A stretch of DNA of 45,792 bases from Leptolyngbyaceae cyanobacterium HOT.MB2.61 (GTDB lineage: Bacteria > Cyanobacteriota > Cyanobacteriia > Leptolyngbyales > Leptolyngbyaceae), in contig JAIMBL010000012.1 in assembly GCA_023511615.1 (NCBI GenBank), forward strand, positions 1 to 45,792, in the 5' to 3' direction. How positions within the stretch are numbered: the stretch's first letter is position 1; each line of letters starts with the position of its first letter. Under the pieces are notes generated by a model. That model was given only the letters and a program-made list of their open reading frames with translations, searched no databases and was not told the origin of the DNA. The position numbers and the translations under genes are program-made. Shown one piece after another: positions 37,121 through 45,780 of this stretch.

Positions 37121-37732
37121 ATGAGTTTCCTTCGACGGCAGTTACTTCAAGGAAGTGTTTCTGCTATCCGTCTTCAGGGTTGGCGAGGTCCAGGTCGTCT
37201 TCTTTCCCTGCTCCTGGCGGTCTTGAGTTGTTGGATTGTGATGGGTACCAGTTCTGCAATGGCGGGGCTCCATGACGATCGCTTTGATGGGGATATCTTT
37301 GCCCTTTATGCCGGAAATGGGTCTCTAGTTCCTCCCAGAGTAACCCTGGCAGAAGCATTTCAGCGTAAACGTCCGATTCTACTGGTCTTTTACATTGATG
37401 ACAGCCGGGACTGCAAAGAATACTCACTGGTTATTTCTCAGCTTCAGCAATTCTATGGGAAAGCGGCTGAGTTCATGCCATTCCGGGTGGATGCTCTGCC
37501 TTCAAAGGGATCTAACGATCCCACGGAGCCGGGCTACTACTACAGGGGTTTGGTGCCCCAAACAATTTTATTCGATACATCCGGCAAGATTGTGCTAAAC
37601 GAAATTGGGCAGGTGCCGTTTGAGCAAATCGATGATGTTTTCCGAGAAGTGTTTGATTTACTGCCGCGATCGGAGTCGGTTGAGCTGAAGCGGCGATCGG
37701 TCAACGAATTGACCACTGAGCTTGTGAATTAG
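37121..37732 (+). CDS. Thioredoxin-fold thylakoid protein, photosystem I accumulation factor-like
   Basis: About 203 residues from ATG 37121. A hydrophobic segment (LLSLLLAVLSCWIVMG, about 25-45) ending in a possible SAMA cleavage site suggests export or anchoring in the thylakoid. The remainder is a thioredoxin-like domain: VTLAEAFQRKRPILLVFYID, then DSRDCKEYSLVISQLQQFYG, with a cis-proline-like LVPQTILFD. It matches the cyanobacterial family annotated as thylakoid photosystem I accumulation factor (Slr1796-like). Only one Cys is present where thioredoxins have CxxC, so disulfide exchange is unlikely or monothiol. A GTG three codons earlier is an alternative start. Confidence 0.7.
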   Translation: MSFLRRQLLQGSVSAIRLQGWRGPGRLLSLLLAVLSCWIVMGTSSAMAGLHDDRFDGDIFALYAGNGSLVPPRVTLAEAFQRKRPILLVFYIDDSRDCKEYSLVISQLQQFYGKAAEFMPFRVDALPSKGSNDPTEPGYYYRGLVPQTILFDTSGKIVLNEIGQVPFEQIDDVFREVFDLLPRSESVELKRRSVNELTTELVN

Positions 37733-37991
37733 TCCGTAGAAATGATGTGCTAAACCTGAAGTCTTTTGTAGAGCTTTCCACAGAGGGTTTCTACAGAGGA
37801 AGACAACCCCTCTAAAAGCTCTTCTCGGCAAGTAGCGATCCCTGAAATTTCAACAAAATCTATTGACGATAAAGGAAGGGACGTTCAATATACATAGGTG
37901 AAGGGAACGTAGACTGCTGAAAGACTGATTTGTAAACGGTTTGCTTACCGTCTATCAAACAATCGCGACAACATCGACTAGGGATTGCCTG

Positions 37992-38603
37992 ATGTCAATG
38001 GTCTACACCACCGAGGATTTGATCAAAATTCTGGCAAATGAACGCCGTGCCTGCATCAACGGTCAACGCCTGAGCTTGAAAGCGAGCCCAACGGGGTTCA
38101 GTCCCTTTATTGACATGTTTCTAAAAACGGACGGCATTCAAAAATTCACTGCCTACAACGACTTTCGAGCAGCCGTTCACGAGTACCAGCGAGAGCACCA
38201 GATTTCAGGGATCATCTGGCAGACGCTGACTATTCAGGGTAAGACACTTTGTTTTCCTAAAGTGGATGATCAGTTGATTGGGCTGCCCAGCGATGTGGCT
38301 ATCTTAAAAGCTGCCAAGGATACAGTTATTTCCTTCTGGCGTGAGGTAACAGCAGAAATGGATCTCTACCTCAGCTTGAACGCTGGAAAATTTCACCAGA
38401 AAATCACAGCAGCAGATGTGGAGCGAATTGTACAACGAACTGAATGGGCAAGTCTCTGTAAGTTGGGAAAAGGAGACTCTGCCGAACTCATCTTGCAATT
38501 AGGTTGGGGTAAACCGGAACAAGCTGCCTACCGCCAGGGTTGGCCGGAATCCGGCAGCGAATATGTTCATGCCGTAGCCCCTGGAATCCAACCAATTGGA
38601 TAG
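37992..38603 (+). CDS. Conserved cyanobacterial protein, unknown function
   Basis: About 203 residues from ATG 37992 (or 37998). The opening MVYTTEDLIKILANERRACINGQRLSL, the FTAYNDFRAAVHEYQREHQISGI core, and the ending GWPESGSEYVHAVAPGIQP are strongly patterned and I recognise them as a conserved cyanobacterial family without known function. No signal peptide or membrane helix. A TTG 51 bp upstream extends the frame without homology. It is followed by repeat DNA. Confidence 0.75.
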   Translation: MSMVYTTEDLIKILANERRACINGQRLSLKASPTGFSPFIDMFLKTDGIQKFTAYNDFRAAVHEYQREHQISGIIWQTLTIQGKTLCFPKVDDQLIGLPSDVAILKAAKDTVISFWREVTAEMDLYLSLNAGKFHQKITAADVERIVQRTEWASLCKLGKGDSAELILQLGWGKPEQAAYRQGWPESGSEYVHAVAPGIQPIG

Positions 38604-39021
38604 GGCTGACAGCTATCACTTCCTGCTGGATGAGCGGATGGGTGGATGGGAGATGAGTTTTGAGTTTTAGTGGCTGGGTGCAACTAAATTAAAGATGGTT
38701 TTTAAAGATGGTTTTGGGGGGTGTGGAGGGGGTGAAACTCCCTGCCTGAGGGCAACGCCCCTACTCCCCTTGCTTCTAATTAATTATGTCTACCTACTTA
38801 TTGAATTTTCAATAGTCGTGTCGGCACAGAAATACCACACTTTTGGGCTCGTCCAATTGGGTGAATTTGAGGCGACAGCACAAAGCAAAAAGTAAAAGAT
38901 ATAGGGCTAGAGATGGGTTTGACGCATTCAGATTTGAAACATCCTGCAATCGGGTGACCCACCCGGACGAGGTGGATTTTACTGAGTGAATCATACTCTA
39001 GACCTATGCCGGACTTACCTG
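38604..39021. other. Repeat-rich intergenic DNA
   Basis: Contains GC-rich short palindromes near 38710-38775 (GGGTGAAACTCCC-like and GGGCAACGCCCC), similar to those inside family D and near 39836-39890. A 66-codon open frame at 38695-38895 is low-complexity at its start and has no homology; not called. Confidence 0.4.
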
Positions 39022-39079
39022 GAAATCGGGCTTCATTAGCATTCTTACTTGCTTGACATTATGTCCGAAGCCCGGTTTC
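39022..39079. repeat. Inverted repeat GAAATCGGGCTTC / GAAGCCCGGTTTC
   Basis: 13-bp arms (39022-39034 and 39067-39079) with one mismatch and a 32-nt spacer. Related arms are common in cyanobacterial intergenic repeats. Just downstream (39123-39155) is a partial family C hairpin, CTGGTGAT...ATCACCAAA. Confidence 0.55.
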
Positions 39080-39262
39080 TTTCATATCTTTTCGGGTTCT
39101 TTATCTTTTGGGTTCTTTCAGGAGCCTGGTGATAAGCAATACTCATCACCAAATTGTATAGATATTGCAGGGGTGTGCATGGGGTAAGGAGTATCTTACG
39201 CTACTTATTTCAAAGGCTGAAAGAGCCTTTCTGTAGCCCTGATATCTGTGGAGAGTGCCTGG

Positions 39263-39316
39263 TTGTTATTTTGTCCCAATTTGTTATTTTGTCCCAATTT
39301 GTTATTTTGTCCCAAT
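39263..39316. repeat. Tandem triplication, 3 x 18 bp
   Basis: Unit TTGTTATTTTGTCCCAAT is perfectly repeated three times (39263-39280, 39281-39298, 39299-39316), about 85 bp before the peptidoglycan-binding gene. It may affect spacing of that gene's promoter. Confidence 0.9.
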
Positions 39317-39400
39317 TGGAGTAGCCAATTTTGATGCTTTTGGGGTTGCTTCTACGCCTCTCCTACCAGTTGCCCAACCCAGTTTCAAGGAGAAGTTGCA

Positions 39401-39796
39401 ATGACGTATTCACTAAGTCAGTTCAAAGAGGTTCTGGACGGTTTGGGATTTCATCTGGGACCAGATGGACTCAATGGCAACAATGGAAATATTTTAGATG
39501 TTCATACTCAATCAGCAATTCGCGAATTTCAATATCAGTACAAACTGCCAGTTACGGGCAGGTTAGATTCTGCCACTGATGACAAAGCTCAGAAAATTAT
39601 GCGGAATCTGCAATACAGCCTGAACCTTACGGTCAATGCCCAACTGCCCGTGAATGAGTTTTACGGCCCCCAAACTCTACAAGCAGTGAAGAGTTTTCAA
39701 AAAGTTTACGGCCTGCCAGTGACCGGAATTGCAACATTGATGGTTCGGCAAAGAATCGACCAGGAGGTTAGAAACCGAACAACAGCCAGTGCTTAG
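39401..39796 (+). CDS. Protein with two peptidoglycan-binding (PG_binding_1-like) repeats
   Basis: 131 residues with AAGGAG 9 nt before ATG. Two copies of the three-helix repeat are seen: the first with LDVHTQSAIREFQYQYKLPVTGRLDSAT, the second with FYGPQTLQAVKSFQKVYGLPVTGIATLM. No signal peptide is visible, so localisation is unclear; it may be non-classically exported or act as a cytoplasmic protein. No catalytic domain is attached. No operon partners. Confidence 0.85.
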   Translation: MTYSLSQFKEVLDGLGFHLGPDGLNGNNGNILDVHTQSAIREFQYQYKLPVTGRLDSATDDKAQKIMRNLQYSLNLTVNAQLPVNEFYGPQTLQAVKSFQKVYGLPVTGIATLMVRQRIDQEVRNRTTASA

Positions 39797-39835
39797 CCTG
39801 AAGTATAGCTATGGCCAGATTGGTTAGGACACCGG

Positions 39836-39890
39836 GTTTAAGGGAGTGTGGGGGCGAAGCCCTCAGCCAGGGGTTCTACCCCTGCACCCT
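39836..39890. repeat. GC-rich nested palindromes, family D-like
   Basis: GGGGGCGAAGCCCTC and CAGGGGTTCTACCCCTG occur as adjacent hairpins, as in the interior of the element at 763-863 (opposite order). It lies downstream of the peptidoglycan-binding gene and could terminate it. Confidence 0.5.
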
Positions 39891-39901
39891 GTCCTGCAGC
39901 T

Positions 39902-39983
39902 AATTTCAAATACATAAGCCACTCTTTAGTCCCTAGCCCCTAACCCCTGGCCTTTGGCTAATTCAACTGAAAACCCCTGTAAG
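39902..39983. repeat. Palindromic repeat family B, copy 4 (uninterrupted)
   Basis: Contains TTTCAAATACATAAGCCACT, GTCCCTAGCCCCTAACCCCT and ATTCAACTGAAAACCCCTGT. The central CCCTAGCCCC is the site at which copy 1 (7283-7488) carries a MITE, so this copy serves as an empty site. Confidence 0.7.
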
Positions 39984-40090
39984 TTTAGTCGCTACGGTTA
40001 TGTCTCTTTGATTTCCGTAATTAGAAAATTGTATTTGAAGTTATCTCTGGCGAGCAATTGCTTTAGTGAACAGAATAATGGTTTCCTCTA

Positions 40091-40124
40091 CCTGTGGAGT
40101 ACGCGTCTTCTCCACAGGTTTTTT
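40091..40124 (+). terminator. Rho-independent terminator without an assigned gene
   Basis: Perfect 9-bp stem CCTGTGGAG/CTCCACAGG, 10-nt loop, then six T. The nearest plus-strand gene ends 295 bp upstream and repeats intervene, so it may instead end a small RNA transcribed across about 39985-40124. No such RNA was recognised. Confidence 0.75.
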
Positions 40125-40235
40125 GTTGAGTTTTACTCTCTTAAGCAGCCATTCAGTACCATCACTCTTTCATCGGCGAGATGGAAGATCATTTCTCGTA
40201 GGCAGGAAAGCAATTTTAATGCTGAAATATAAAGC

Positions 40236-42557
40236 ATGGGGTTAACGCGGCGGGATTTTCTAGAACGAACGGGTTTGGCGCTGGCAGTCTGGGGTGCTGG
40301 CGATATGGGATTGTCCATATTGGTCAACCGCTACCGAAAGGTACTTGCAGAGCCCACCCGTCGCAAGCTGGCACTCCTGGTTGGGATCAATCAATATCAA
40401 GGAGTAGCCCTCAGCGGTTGCGTGACGGATGTTGAACTGCAACGGGAATTACTGATTTACCGTTTTGGATTCCAACCCCAGGACATTCTGACGCTGACCG
40501 ATCAGCAGGCAACGCGAGCGGCGATCGCAACGGCCTTTATCTCCCACCTGACGGAGCAGGCACAATCCGGTGATGTGGTCATTTTCCACTTCAGTGGCTA
40601 CGGGGGCACTGTGGCAACGGGAGCGAGTTTAGAAGAGATGCAGCCCAGCCTGGTACCTGTGGATGGATTGGTTGGGGACGGGGAGAGTGCTGTTTCCAGT
40701 GATTTGCTGGAAGAAACCCTGGGGTTATTGGTGCGATCGCTCCAGACCGACAAAGTTACCACTATCCTTGACACCAGCTACACCTATCCTGGCAAGTCTC
40801 TACTCGGCAATCTGCGTATTCGTACCCGTCCCACCACTTCCCCCATCCAACCCGATAAGGCAGAGCTTGTCTTCCAGGAACAACTCCTCAACAAAATTTC
40901 TCCCCGTCTTCACCTGTCCCGATCCAGTCAGTCTTCCCTTCCCGGCATCCACCTCGCTGCTACGACGCCTAGCCGGATGGCTACCGAAGTCCGCTGGAAT
41001 GGGTTCAGTGCTGGACTTTTCACCTGCGCCCTGACCCGCCACCTCTGGCAGGCTGCCCCAGCAACCTCCTTACAGGTGATCTTCAGCCGCACGAAAACCC
41101 AGGTAGAACAACTGGCAGGTCAGGAACAGCAACCCCAATTGAGCGGCCAAAAGAGCCAGGAAGTCTCCTTACAACCGTACAATCTACCCGTCACCACTCC
41201 AGGAGTCGATGGGGTTGTGACTGAAGTGGAAGATGGTGGTAAAGCGGCCCAGATCTGGCTGGCTGGATTACCTGCTCCCTTGCTGGAGCACTATGGTGTT
41301 AATTCTCTTTTCACACTGGTGGAATTCTCCTCTACTGGGGAAAACCAATCGCCCGTGTATCTGCAATTGACTGCTAAAGAAGGGCTAACTGTCAGAGCAA
41401 AACTGTACCGGGTTGACTCCGCTCCAGAGGCTTTGGAAGCTGCGCCTGTGATAAAAGTTGGGCAGTTTGTCCAGGAGCGAGTGCGGGTGCTGCCCCGTAA
41501 CATCGGGCTGACGGTGGCACTGGACAGCAACCTGGAGCGAATTGAACGGGTGGATGCGATCAGTGCGTTTACGGCGATTCCACGGGTGTCTTCGGCGATC
41601 GCAGGTGAACAATCCGCCGACTACCTGTTCAGCAAAATCCAGACCACCCCATCAACCCAGGTTGCTGCGGCAACCAATCTCTCTGGCATCATGGCCACCC
41701 CCACCCCTGCTCAGAGCGCCTACGGGCTGTTTTCTCTGGGACAGGATGCTATCCCCAACACTGCCGGAGAGGGAGGAGAAGCAGTCAAGTTTGCGGTTCG
41801 CCGTCTGATTCCTAAGCTACAAACTTTGCTGGCTACCAAACTGCTAAATCTGACAGTCAATGAAACCTCGTCCCAGTTGGCTGTACGCATGACCCTGGAA
41901 CGGCTCAATCCCCAACCCCAAGCTCTTCTGCGTAAGGAAACGTGGGTGTTGTCCCAGGCTGCAAAACCAGGCAGCACACCAACCCCAGCAGAAACGGGTG
42001 GGTTGCTTAGCCTTCCAATCGGTAGTCGGATTCAGTATCGAATGGAAAACCGCAGTGACCATCCCTTGTATCCCGTTTTGTTAGGGTTAGACAGTAGCAG
42101 CAACTTAATTGCCCTCTATGCTCCCCCTACTCAAACAGCCGATCACCCGACGGCCCAACCAGCATTAGCAATGGATCAACCCGATGGGCAGACCGTAGCC
42201 TTGATGCCGCCAGTTTTTAGAAGCATTGCTCCGGGTGAGGTGTTGACCTTGCCTCCCACCTTCCCTTCCTTCCAGTGGGCCCTGAATGGTCCCCCCGGAC
42301 TGATGGAAACCTATCTCATTTGCAGCCGCGCACCCCTGACTCAGACCCAAACCATTCTTGAAACCGCCCTTCACTCGGCAGGAAACAATCCCGCGTTTTA
42401 CCCCTTACCCAACCCGATGGAAGTTGCCCAGGCAGTTTTGCAAGATCTTCACCAGGCAAGCGATACGGCGGCAAAAGTGGTTGGGACAACACCCGACTTC
42501 TTTGCGCTGGATGTGACAGCCTGGGCCAGTCTTCGTTTCGTTTATCAGGTAGTTTGA
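40236..42557 (+). CDS. Tat-signal caspase-fold protein with substituted catalytic dyad (pseudo-orthocaspase)
   Basis: 773 residues. The N-terminus has a twin-arginine motif (TRRDFLERTG) followed by a hydrophobic stretch. Residues about 43-190 form a caspase-like p20 domain (KLALLVGINQYQG, DILTLTDQQATRAAI, VVIFHFSGYGG). The dyad is altered: the His of the usual FHFSGHG is Tyr122, and the Cys of DxCHSG is Ser181 in LDTSYT. Hydrolysis by the normal mechanism is therefore excluded. The C-terminal 580 residues are a large unknown region with a beta-rich look and no known motif. Tyr-Ser orthocaspase homologues are known from cyanobacteria, with suggested links to photosynthesis. The next gene overlaps its stop by one base. 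ATG 40236 starts the Tat motif. Confidence 0.85.
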   Translation: MGLTRRDFLERTGLALAVWGAGDMGLSILVNRYRKVLAEPTRRKLALLVGINQYQGVALSGCVTDVELQRELLIYRFGFQPQDILTLTDQQATRAAIATAFISHLTEQAQSGDVVIFHFSGYGGTVATGASLEEMQPSLVPVDGLVGDGESAVSSDLLEETLGLLVRSLQTDKVTTILDTSYTYPGKSLLGNLRIRTRPTTSPIQPDKAELVFQEQLLNKISPRLHLSRSSQSSLPGIHLAATTPSRMATEVRWNGFSAGLFTCALTRHLWQAAPATSLQVIFSRTKTQVEQLAGQEQQPQLSGQKSQEVSLQPYNLPVTTPGVDGVVTEVEDGGKAAQIWLAGLPAPLLEHYGVNSLFTLVEFSSTGENQSPVYLQLTAKEGLTVRAKLYRVDSAPEALEAAPVIKVGQFVQERVRVLPRNIGLTVALDSNLERIERVDAISAFTAIPRVSSAIAGEQSADYLFSKIQTTPSTQVAAATNLSGIMATPTPAQSAYGLFSLGQDAIPNTAGEGGEAVKFAVRRLIPKLQTLLATKLLNLTVNETSSQLAVRMTLERLNPQPQALLRKETWVLSQAAKPGSTPTPAETGGLLSLPIGSRIQYRMENRSDHPLYPVLLGLDSSSNLIALYAPPTQTADHPTAQPALAMDQPDGQTVALMPPVFRSIAPGEVLTLPPTFPSFQWALNGPPGLMETYLICSRAPLTQTQTILETALHSAGNNPAFYPLPNPMEVAQAVLQDLHQASDTAAKVVGTTPDFFALDVTAWASLRFVYQVV

Positions 42558-43768
42558 TGAAACTGATCCGCTGGCTGACAACGGCTCTTTTGCTGTCGTG
42601 CTTAATGTTGTATCTGGTAATGGGTGCGGCGATCGCCCAAACGGAACAAGCTCCAACCTCTGGCAGTTCAAAGCAAGCAATTACCCCATCTCCCACCCAT
42701 CTGAAAGACCCCTCTCCCTACACCAACTCCTTCTGGGAAAAACTAGAGCGATTGCGGGAAGACCGCCAGCTTCAAGAACTGGTTGAAGAGGACCTGGAAA
42801 AAAGTTTTACCATCCGGGCCCAAATTCAAGAAGAGGTCGATCGCGCCTTCAGCCACACCACCAGCTTGCTCAACGTGTTGCTGGGTGTATTAACTTTTCT
42901 GCCCGTTCTGGCGGCTGTCAGCGTCTGGTTCATCCGCCGCAGCGTGATCACCCAGATTTTAGGGGAAACGAAGAAACAACTCCAGGAAGAAGTCGAAAAG
43001 CAGTTTGACCAGGAAATAGCCGCCGAGATGAAACAGCAGGCAGAGGCGTTTAAGCAGGAAATTGAAAAGCTGAGGGATGAGTTCAAGGATCAACTTTCCC
43101 AGCTAAAAATTCTGGTTCTAGATGCCCAGAACGAAAAAGACCAGATCATTCAGGAGCTTTCCCAGATTACCCCTTCACCCATTCGAGAAACAGCCCCACC
43201 GGAAACCCAGCAGAAAATCCATGCCCTCACTCAACAACTGGAACTGCTGAAATCAACTAATGCCCAGCTTTCATTTACGGCTAACGACTATGTAGAGCAG
43301 GGAAAAGCCCTTTATTTTGAAGGCCGCTACGAAGAGGCAATCACCTTCTACGATAGGGCAATTCAGATGGAACCCGAAAATCCCAGAGCCTGGTTTGGTC
43401 GGGGAGCCGCTTTAGCCAGGATGCAGCAGATGGAGGAAGCGATCGCCGCCTATGATCGGGCAATCCAGATTAAGCCAGATTCTTCCGAAGTGTGGTTTGG
43501 TAAAGGTGCGGCTCTGGCAAAAATGCAGCGATTAGAAGAAGCAATTTCTGCCTATGACAAAGCGACCCAACTCAAACCCGATTTCTTCCTTGCCTGGTTT
43601 GGTAAAGCACGCTGCCATTCTCTCCAGGGCAATGTAGAATCAGCACTGGAAAGTTTTCAACAGGCAGTCAGCCTAAACCCAGAAAAAAGTCGGGAAGTCG
43701 CCAAAACCGACTCCTCCTTCGACTTACTTCGAAACAATGACCAGTTCAAACAGATTCTTGAAGAATAG
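42557..43768 (+). CDS. Membrane protein with coiled coil and C-terminal TPR repeats
   Basis: 403 residues from ATG 42557, which overlaps the TGA of the pseudo-orthocaspase gene (TGATG), so translation is coupled. Signal peptide-like N-terminus (LIRWLTTALLLSCLMLYLVMGAA) and a second hydrophobic helix (about 104-126, ending WFIRR) come first. A long heptad-patterned coiled coil follows (about 130-240). The C-terminal 140 residues are about four TPRs with AWFGRGAALARM, VWFGKGAALAKM and AWFGKARCHSLQ. Positive residues after the second helix put the coiled coil and TPRs in the cytoplasm if the first segment is cleaved. It probably scaffolds a partner, likely the preceding gene product, though Tat export of that product would place them on opposite sides. 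Confidence 0.85.
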   Translation: MKLIRWLTTALLLSCLMLYLVMGAAIAQTEQAPTSGSSKQAITPSPTHLKDPSPYTNSFWEKLERLREDRQLQELVEEDLEKSFTIRAQIQEEVDRAFSHTTSLLNVLLGVLTFLPVLAAVSVWFIRRSVITQILGETKKQLQEEVEKQFDQEIAAEMKQQAEAFKQEIEKLRDEFKDQLSQLKILVLDAQNEKDQIIQELSQITPSPIRETAPPETQQKIHALTQQLELLKSTNAQLSFTANDYVEQGKALYFEGRYEEAITFYDRAIQMEPENPRAWFGRGAALARMQQMEEAIAAYDRAIQIKPDSSEVWFGKGAALAKMQRLEEAISAYDKATQLKPDFFLAWFGKARCHSLQGNVESALESFQQAVSLNPEKSREVAKTDSSFDLLRNNDQFKQILEE

Positions 43769-44061
43769 GTGAATATTTTCTAATAACTCAAAATGAAGGA
43801 GGCGATATTGAGAGGAGGGTAAGGGGAGGTTAAAAACGGGATTCTGACTACTTGAAACCCAGATTCCCTTAATTCCTTTTCCAGGATTGCCACAAGAAAT
43901 ATTGACAAACCCGAAGACAAGGAGTGATAGCTGTTACCCCTGTTCCTCTCACCTATCGCCTCTTGCCTCTTGCTTTTCCCTCCCGGCTTCTCCCTCCCCT
44001 CTCCTTCATGAAAATCCGGTAACGAAGTCAAAGTGTCCTGACGCCCTAGTGGACAATTGGA
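43769..44061. other. Intergenic region between the TPR gene and the M23 peptidase
   Basis: 293 bp with purine-rich GGAGGGTAAGGGGAGG near 43814-43829 and pyrimidine-rich CTCCCTCCCCTCTCC near 43990; these complementary tracts might pair in the transcript. No gene is seen; a promoter for the peptidase is expected but not identified. Confidence 0.35.
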
Positions 44062-45702
44062 ATGAAACCACTGTGTACTTTGGTAGCCGCTCTTTGCATG
44101 TTTGACGTTTTACTCTCTGCCCTTCCCCCCCAGGCATCCCAACTGGCTGAATCTACCCCGGTTGCACCCCCGACGGTTGAAAAAGTTGTTCCAAAGCAAG
44201 TCCAGAGTCCTTCACCAAAGCCCACAGTCAGTGCTCCAGAGGCTATACCATCAGAGCTTCCAGTACGGCGACAGACGGCAGGATTGAGCTTAATTGGAGC
44301 CAGACCCGCCGCGGCTGCTACTTTATCTGTTCAACAGGTCAGGGCAGAATTCTCCCCGATTTCCCAAACAAACGTCAGCAAGCCTGCAGAAGAACCTGAA
44401 AAGACTTCTCAACCGATTGAAACTGAGGCAAAGCAAATTTCAGATCCGGTGGTTGGCCAGATTAACCAGAAAGCTAATCGGGCGATCTCCCCCACGACTC
44501 AAAAACTGAGCCCTCCCCAAAACAACTCTGATCAGCGAGCTACGGTCGCTAAGCAAGCCTCAAAAATGCCAGCCACTACCCGGCGCGTTAAGCCCAAAAC
44601 ATCCCAGAAACTGGCAGACCTGTCCCTTGCAAAACCTGCCAGCGTCCAGGAAGCTGATAGTACAACTACTCCGTTCATCCAACCACCCAACCCATTGCCT
44701 TCTTCAACTCCACCACAAAATCAGACGACACCACAAGAAGACGCCAGACGCAAGGCATTTGAAGCGGCTAAAGCAGAGCGATTGAAGTTACTAGAGCAAA
44801 AGCTGGCAGAAATTGTTGCCAGGGAAAAGCCGTTGAAAGAGGAACGAATGCGGGAAAACTTGCGGGCGATCGCCATCAGGCAGGCCGAGGCCGGGCAACT
44901 GGAACAGGCTCGCAAAACCGCTCAGGATCTGGTGTTGAGCCAGGAAGAGCAAATTAAACTCCGCACCCAGATTGATGCCCTGGCAAAACGCCAACCAGTC
45001 GCTAAGAAACCTACTCCCCAGCAGTCACTCCGGGCAGCCGCAACCCAACTCAACCAATCCCGGCCTGTGGTGCAAGGGGCTCTCAGCTATCCAACCTATG
45101 TCCTTCCGGGTCCGGTATTGGGCAGCAACCTTCGCCTCAGCCAGTTGGGTCTGCGTCTGGGTAATGGGAACCTCAGACTGGCGTTCCCGCTGCCTTTCCC
45201 TGCCCAGTTGACCTCTGGCTTTGGTTGGCGGACTCACCCAATTTCGGGCGAACGCCGCTTCCACCGGGGGGTTGACTTGGCTGCCGCCTATGGTACTCCA
45301 GTTATTGCCGCTTTTTCAGGAAAGGTAGAGGTTGCCGATTGGATGGATGGCTACGGCATGACCATCATTCTGACCCACGAGAACTCTACCCAAACCCTCT
45401 ATGCCCATCTGTCAGAAATCTTTGTTAAGCCTGGAGATGCGATCGAACAGGGAGCTTTGATCGGACGCATCGGAAGCACCGGGCTTTCAACCGGACCTCA
45501 CCTCCACTTTGAACTTCATCAATTAGTAGACGATAGCTGGATCGTAATTGACCCACTCATTCAACTAGAAGTTGCCCAGGCACGCCTACTCCAAGCGATG
45601 CAAACGGCTCAGGTGCCTTTTCAGGCCACACCTCCGCCCCAACCCTTTGCCGCCATTCCACCCCCACCCACACAGAGGTTCGACTACCTGCATAACTTCT
45701 GA
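44062..45702 (+). CDS. M23 family metallopeptidase (peptidoglycan endopeptidase)
   Basis: 546 residues. A hydrophobic N-terminus (PLCTLVAALCMFDVLLSALPP) suggests export. A long Pro/Gln/Thr-rich linker (about 25-230) with a helical, Lys/Glu-rich coiled coil (about 232-320) precedes the LytM domain (about 370-495). The zinc ligands are intact: H401xxxD405 in RFHRGVDLAA and the HxH pair H480/H482 in GPHLHFEL. The family cleaves peptide cross-links in peptidoglycan and functions in division or wall remodelling. A Pro-rich tail closes the protein. It lies 293 bp after the TPR gene; whether it belongs to that operon is unclear. Confidence 0.92.
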   Translation: MKPLCTLVAALCMFDVLLSALPPQASQLAESTPVAPPTVEKVVPKQVQSPSPKPTVSAPEAIPSELPVRRQTAGLSLIGARPAAAATLSVQQVRAEFSPISQTNVSKPAEEPEKTSQPIETEAKQISDPVVGQINQKANRAISPTTQKLSPPQNNSDQRATVAKQASKMPATTRRVKPKTSQKLADLSLAKPASVQEADSTTTPFIQPPNPLPSSTPPQNQTTPQEDARRKAFEAAKAERLKLLEQKLAEIVAREKPLKEERMRENLRAIAIRQAEAGQLEQARKTAQDLVLSQEEQIKLRTQIDALAKRQPVAKKPTPQQSLRAAATQLNQSRPVVQGALSYPTYVLPGPVLGSNLRLSQLGLRLGNGNLRLAFPLPFPAQLTSGFGWRTHPISGERRFHRGVDLAAAYGTPVIAAFSGKVEVADWMDGYGMTIILTHENSTQTLYAHLSEIFVKPGDAIEQGALIGRIGSTGLSTGPHLHFELHQLVDDSWIVIDPLIQLEVAQARLLQAMQTAQVPFQATPPPQPFAAIPPPPTQRFDYLHNF

Positions 45703-45753
45703 TAAGTAGCTGGGTACGTGATGTGCAACTTAAAGAAAGCCCTCATCCCCCAG

Positions 45754-45780
45754 CCCCTTCTCCCAAGTAGGGAGAAGGGG
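45754..45780. repeat. Palindromic hairpin CCCCTTCTCCC / GGGAGAAGGGG
   Basis: Perfect 11-bp stem with a 5-nt loop (AAGTA), preceded by CCCTCATCCCCCAG. It is a typical cyanobacterial dispersed palindrome and sits 50 bp after the M23 gene, so it may also terminate it. The window ends just after. Confidence 0.75.

Noticed and set aside
38604-40235. CRISPR array in the repeat-rich zone
   Set aside because: The tandem and palindromic repeats have no unique spacers and no regular 30-40-bp spacing.
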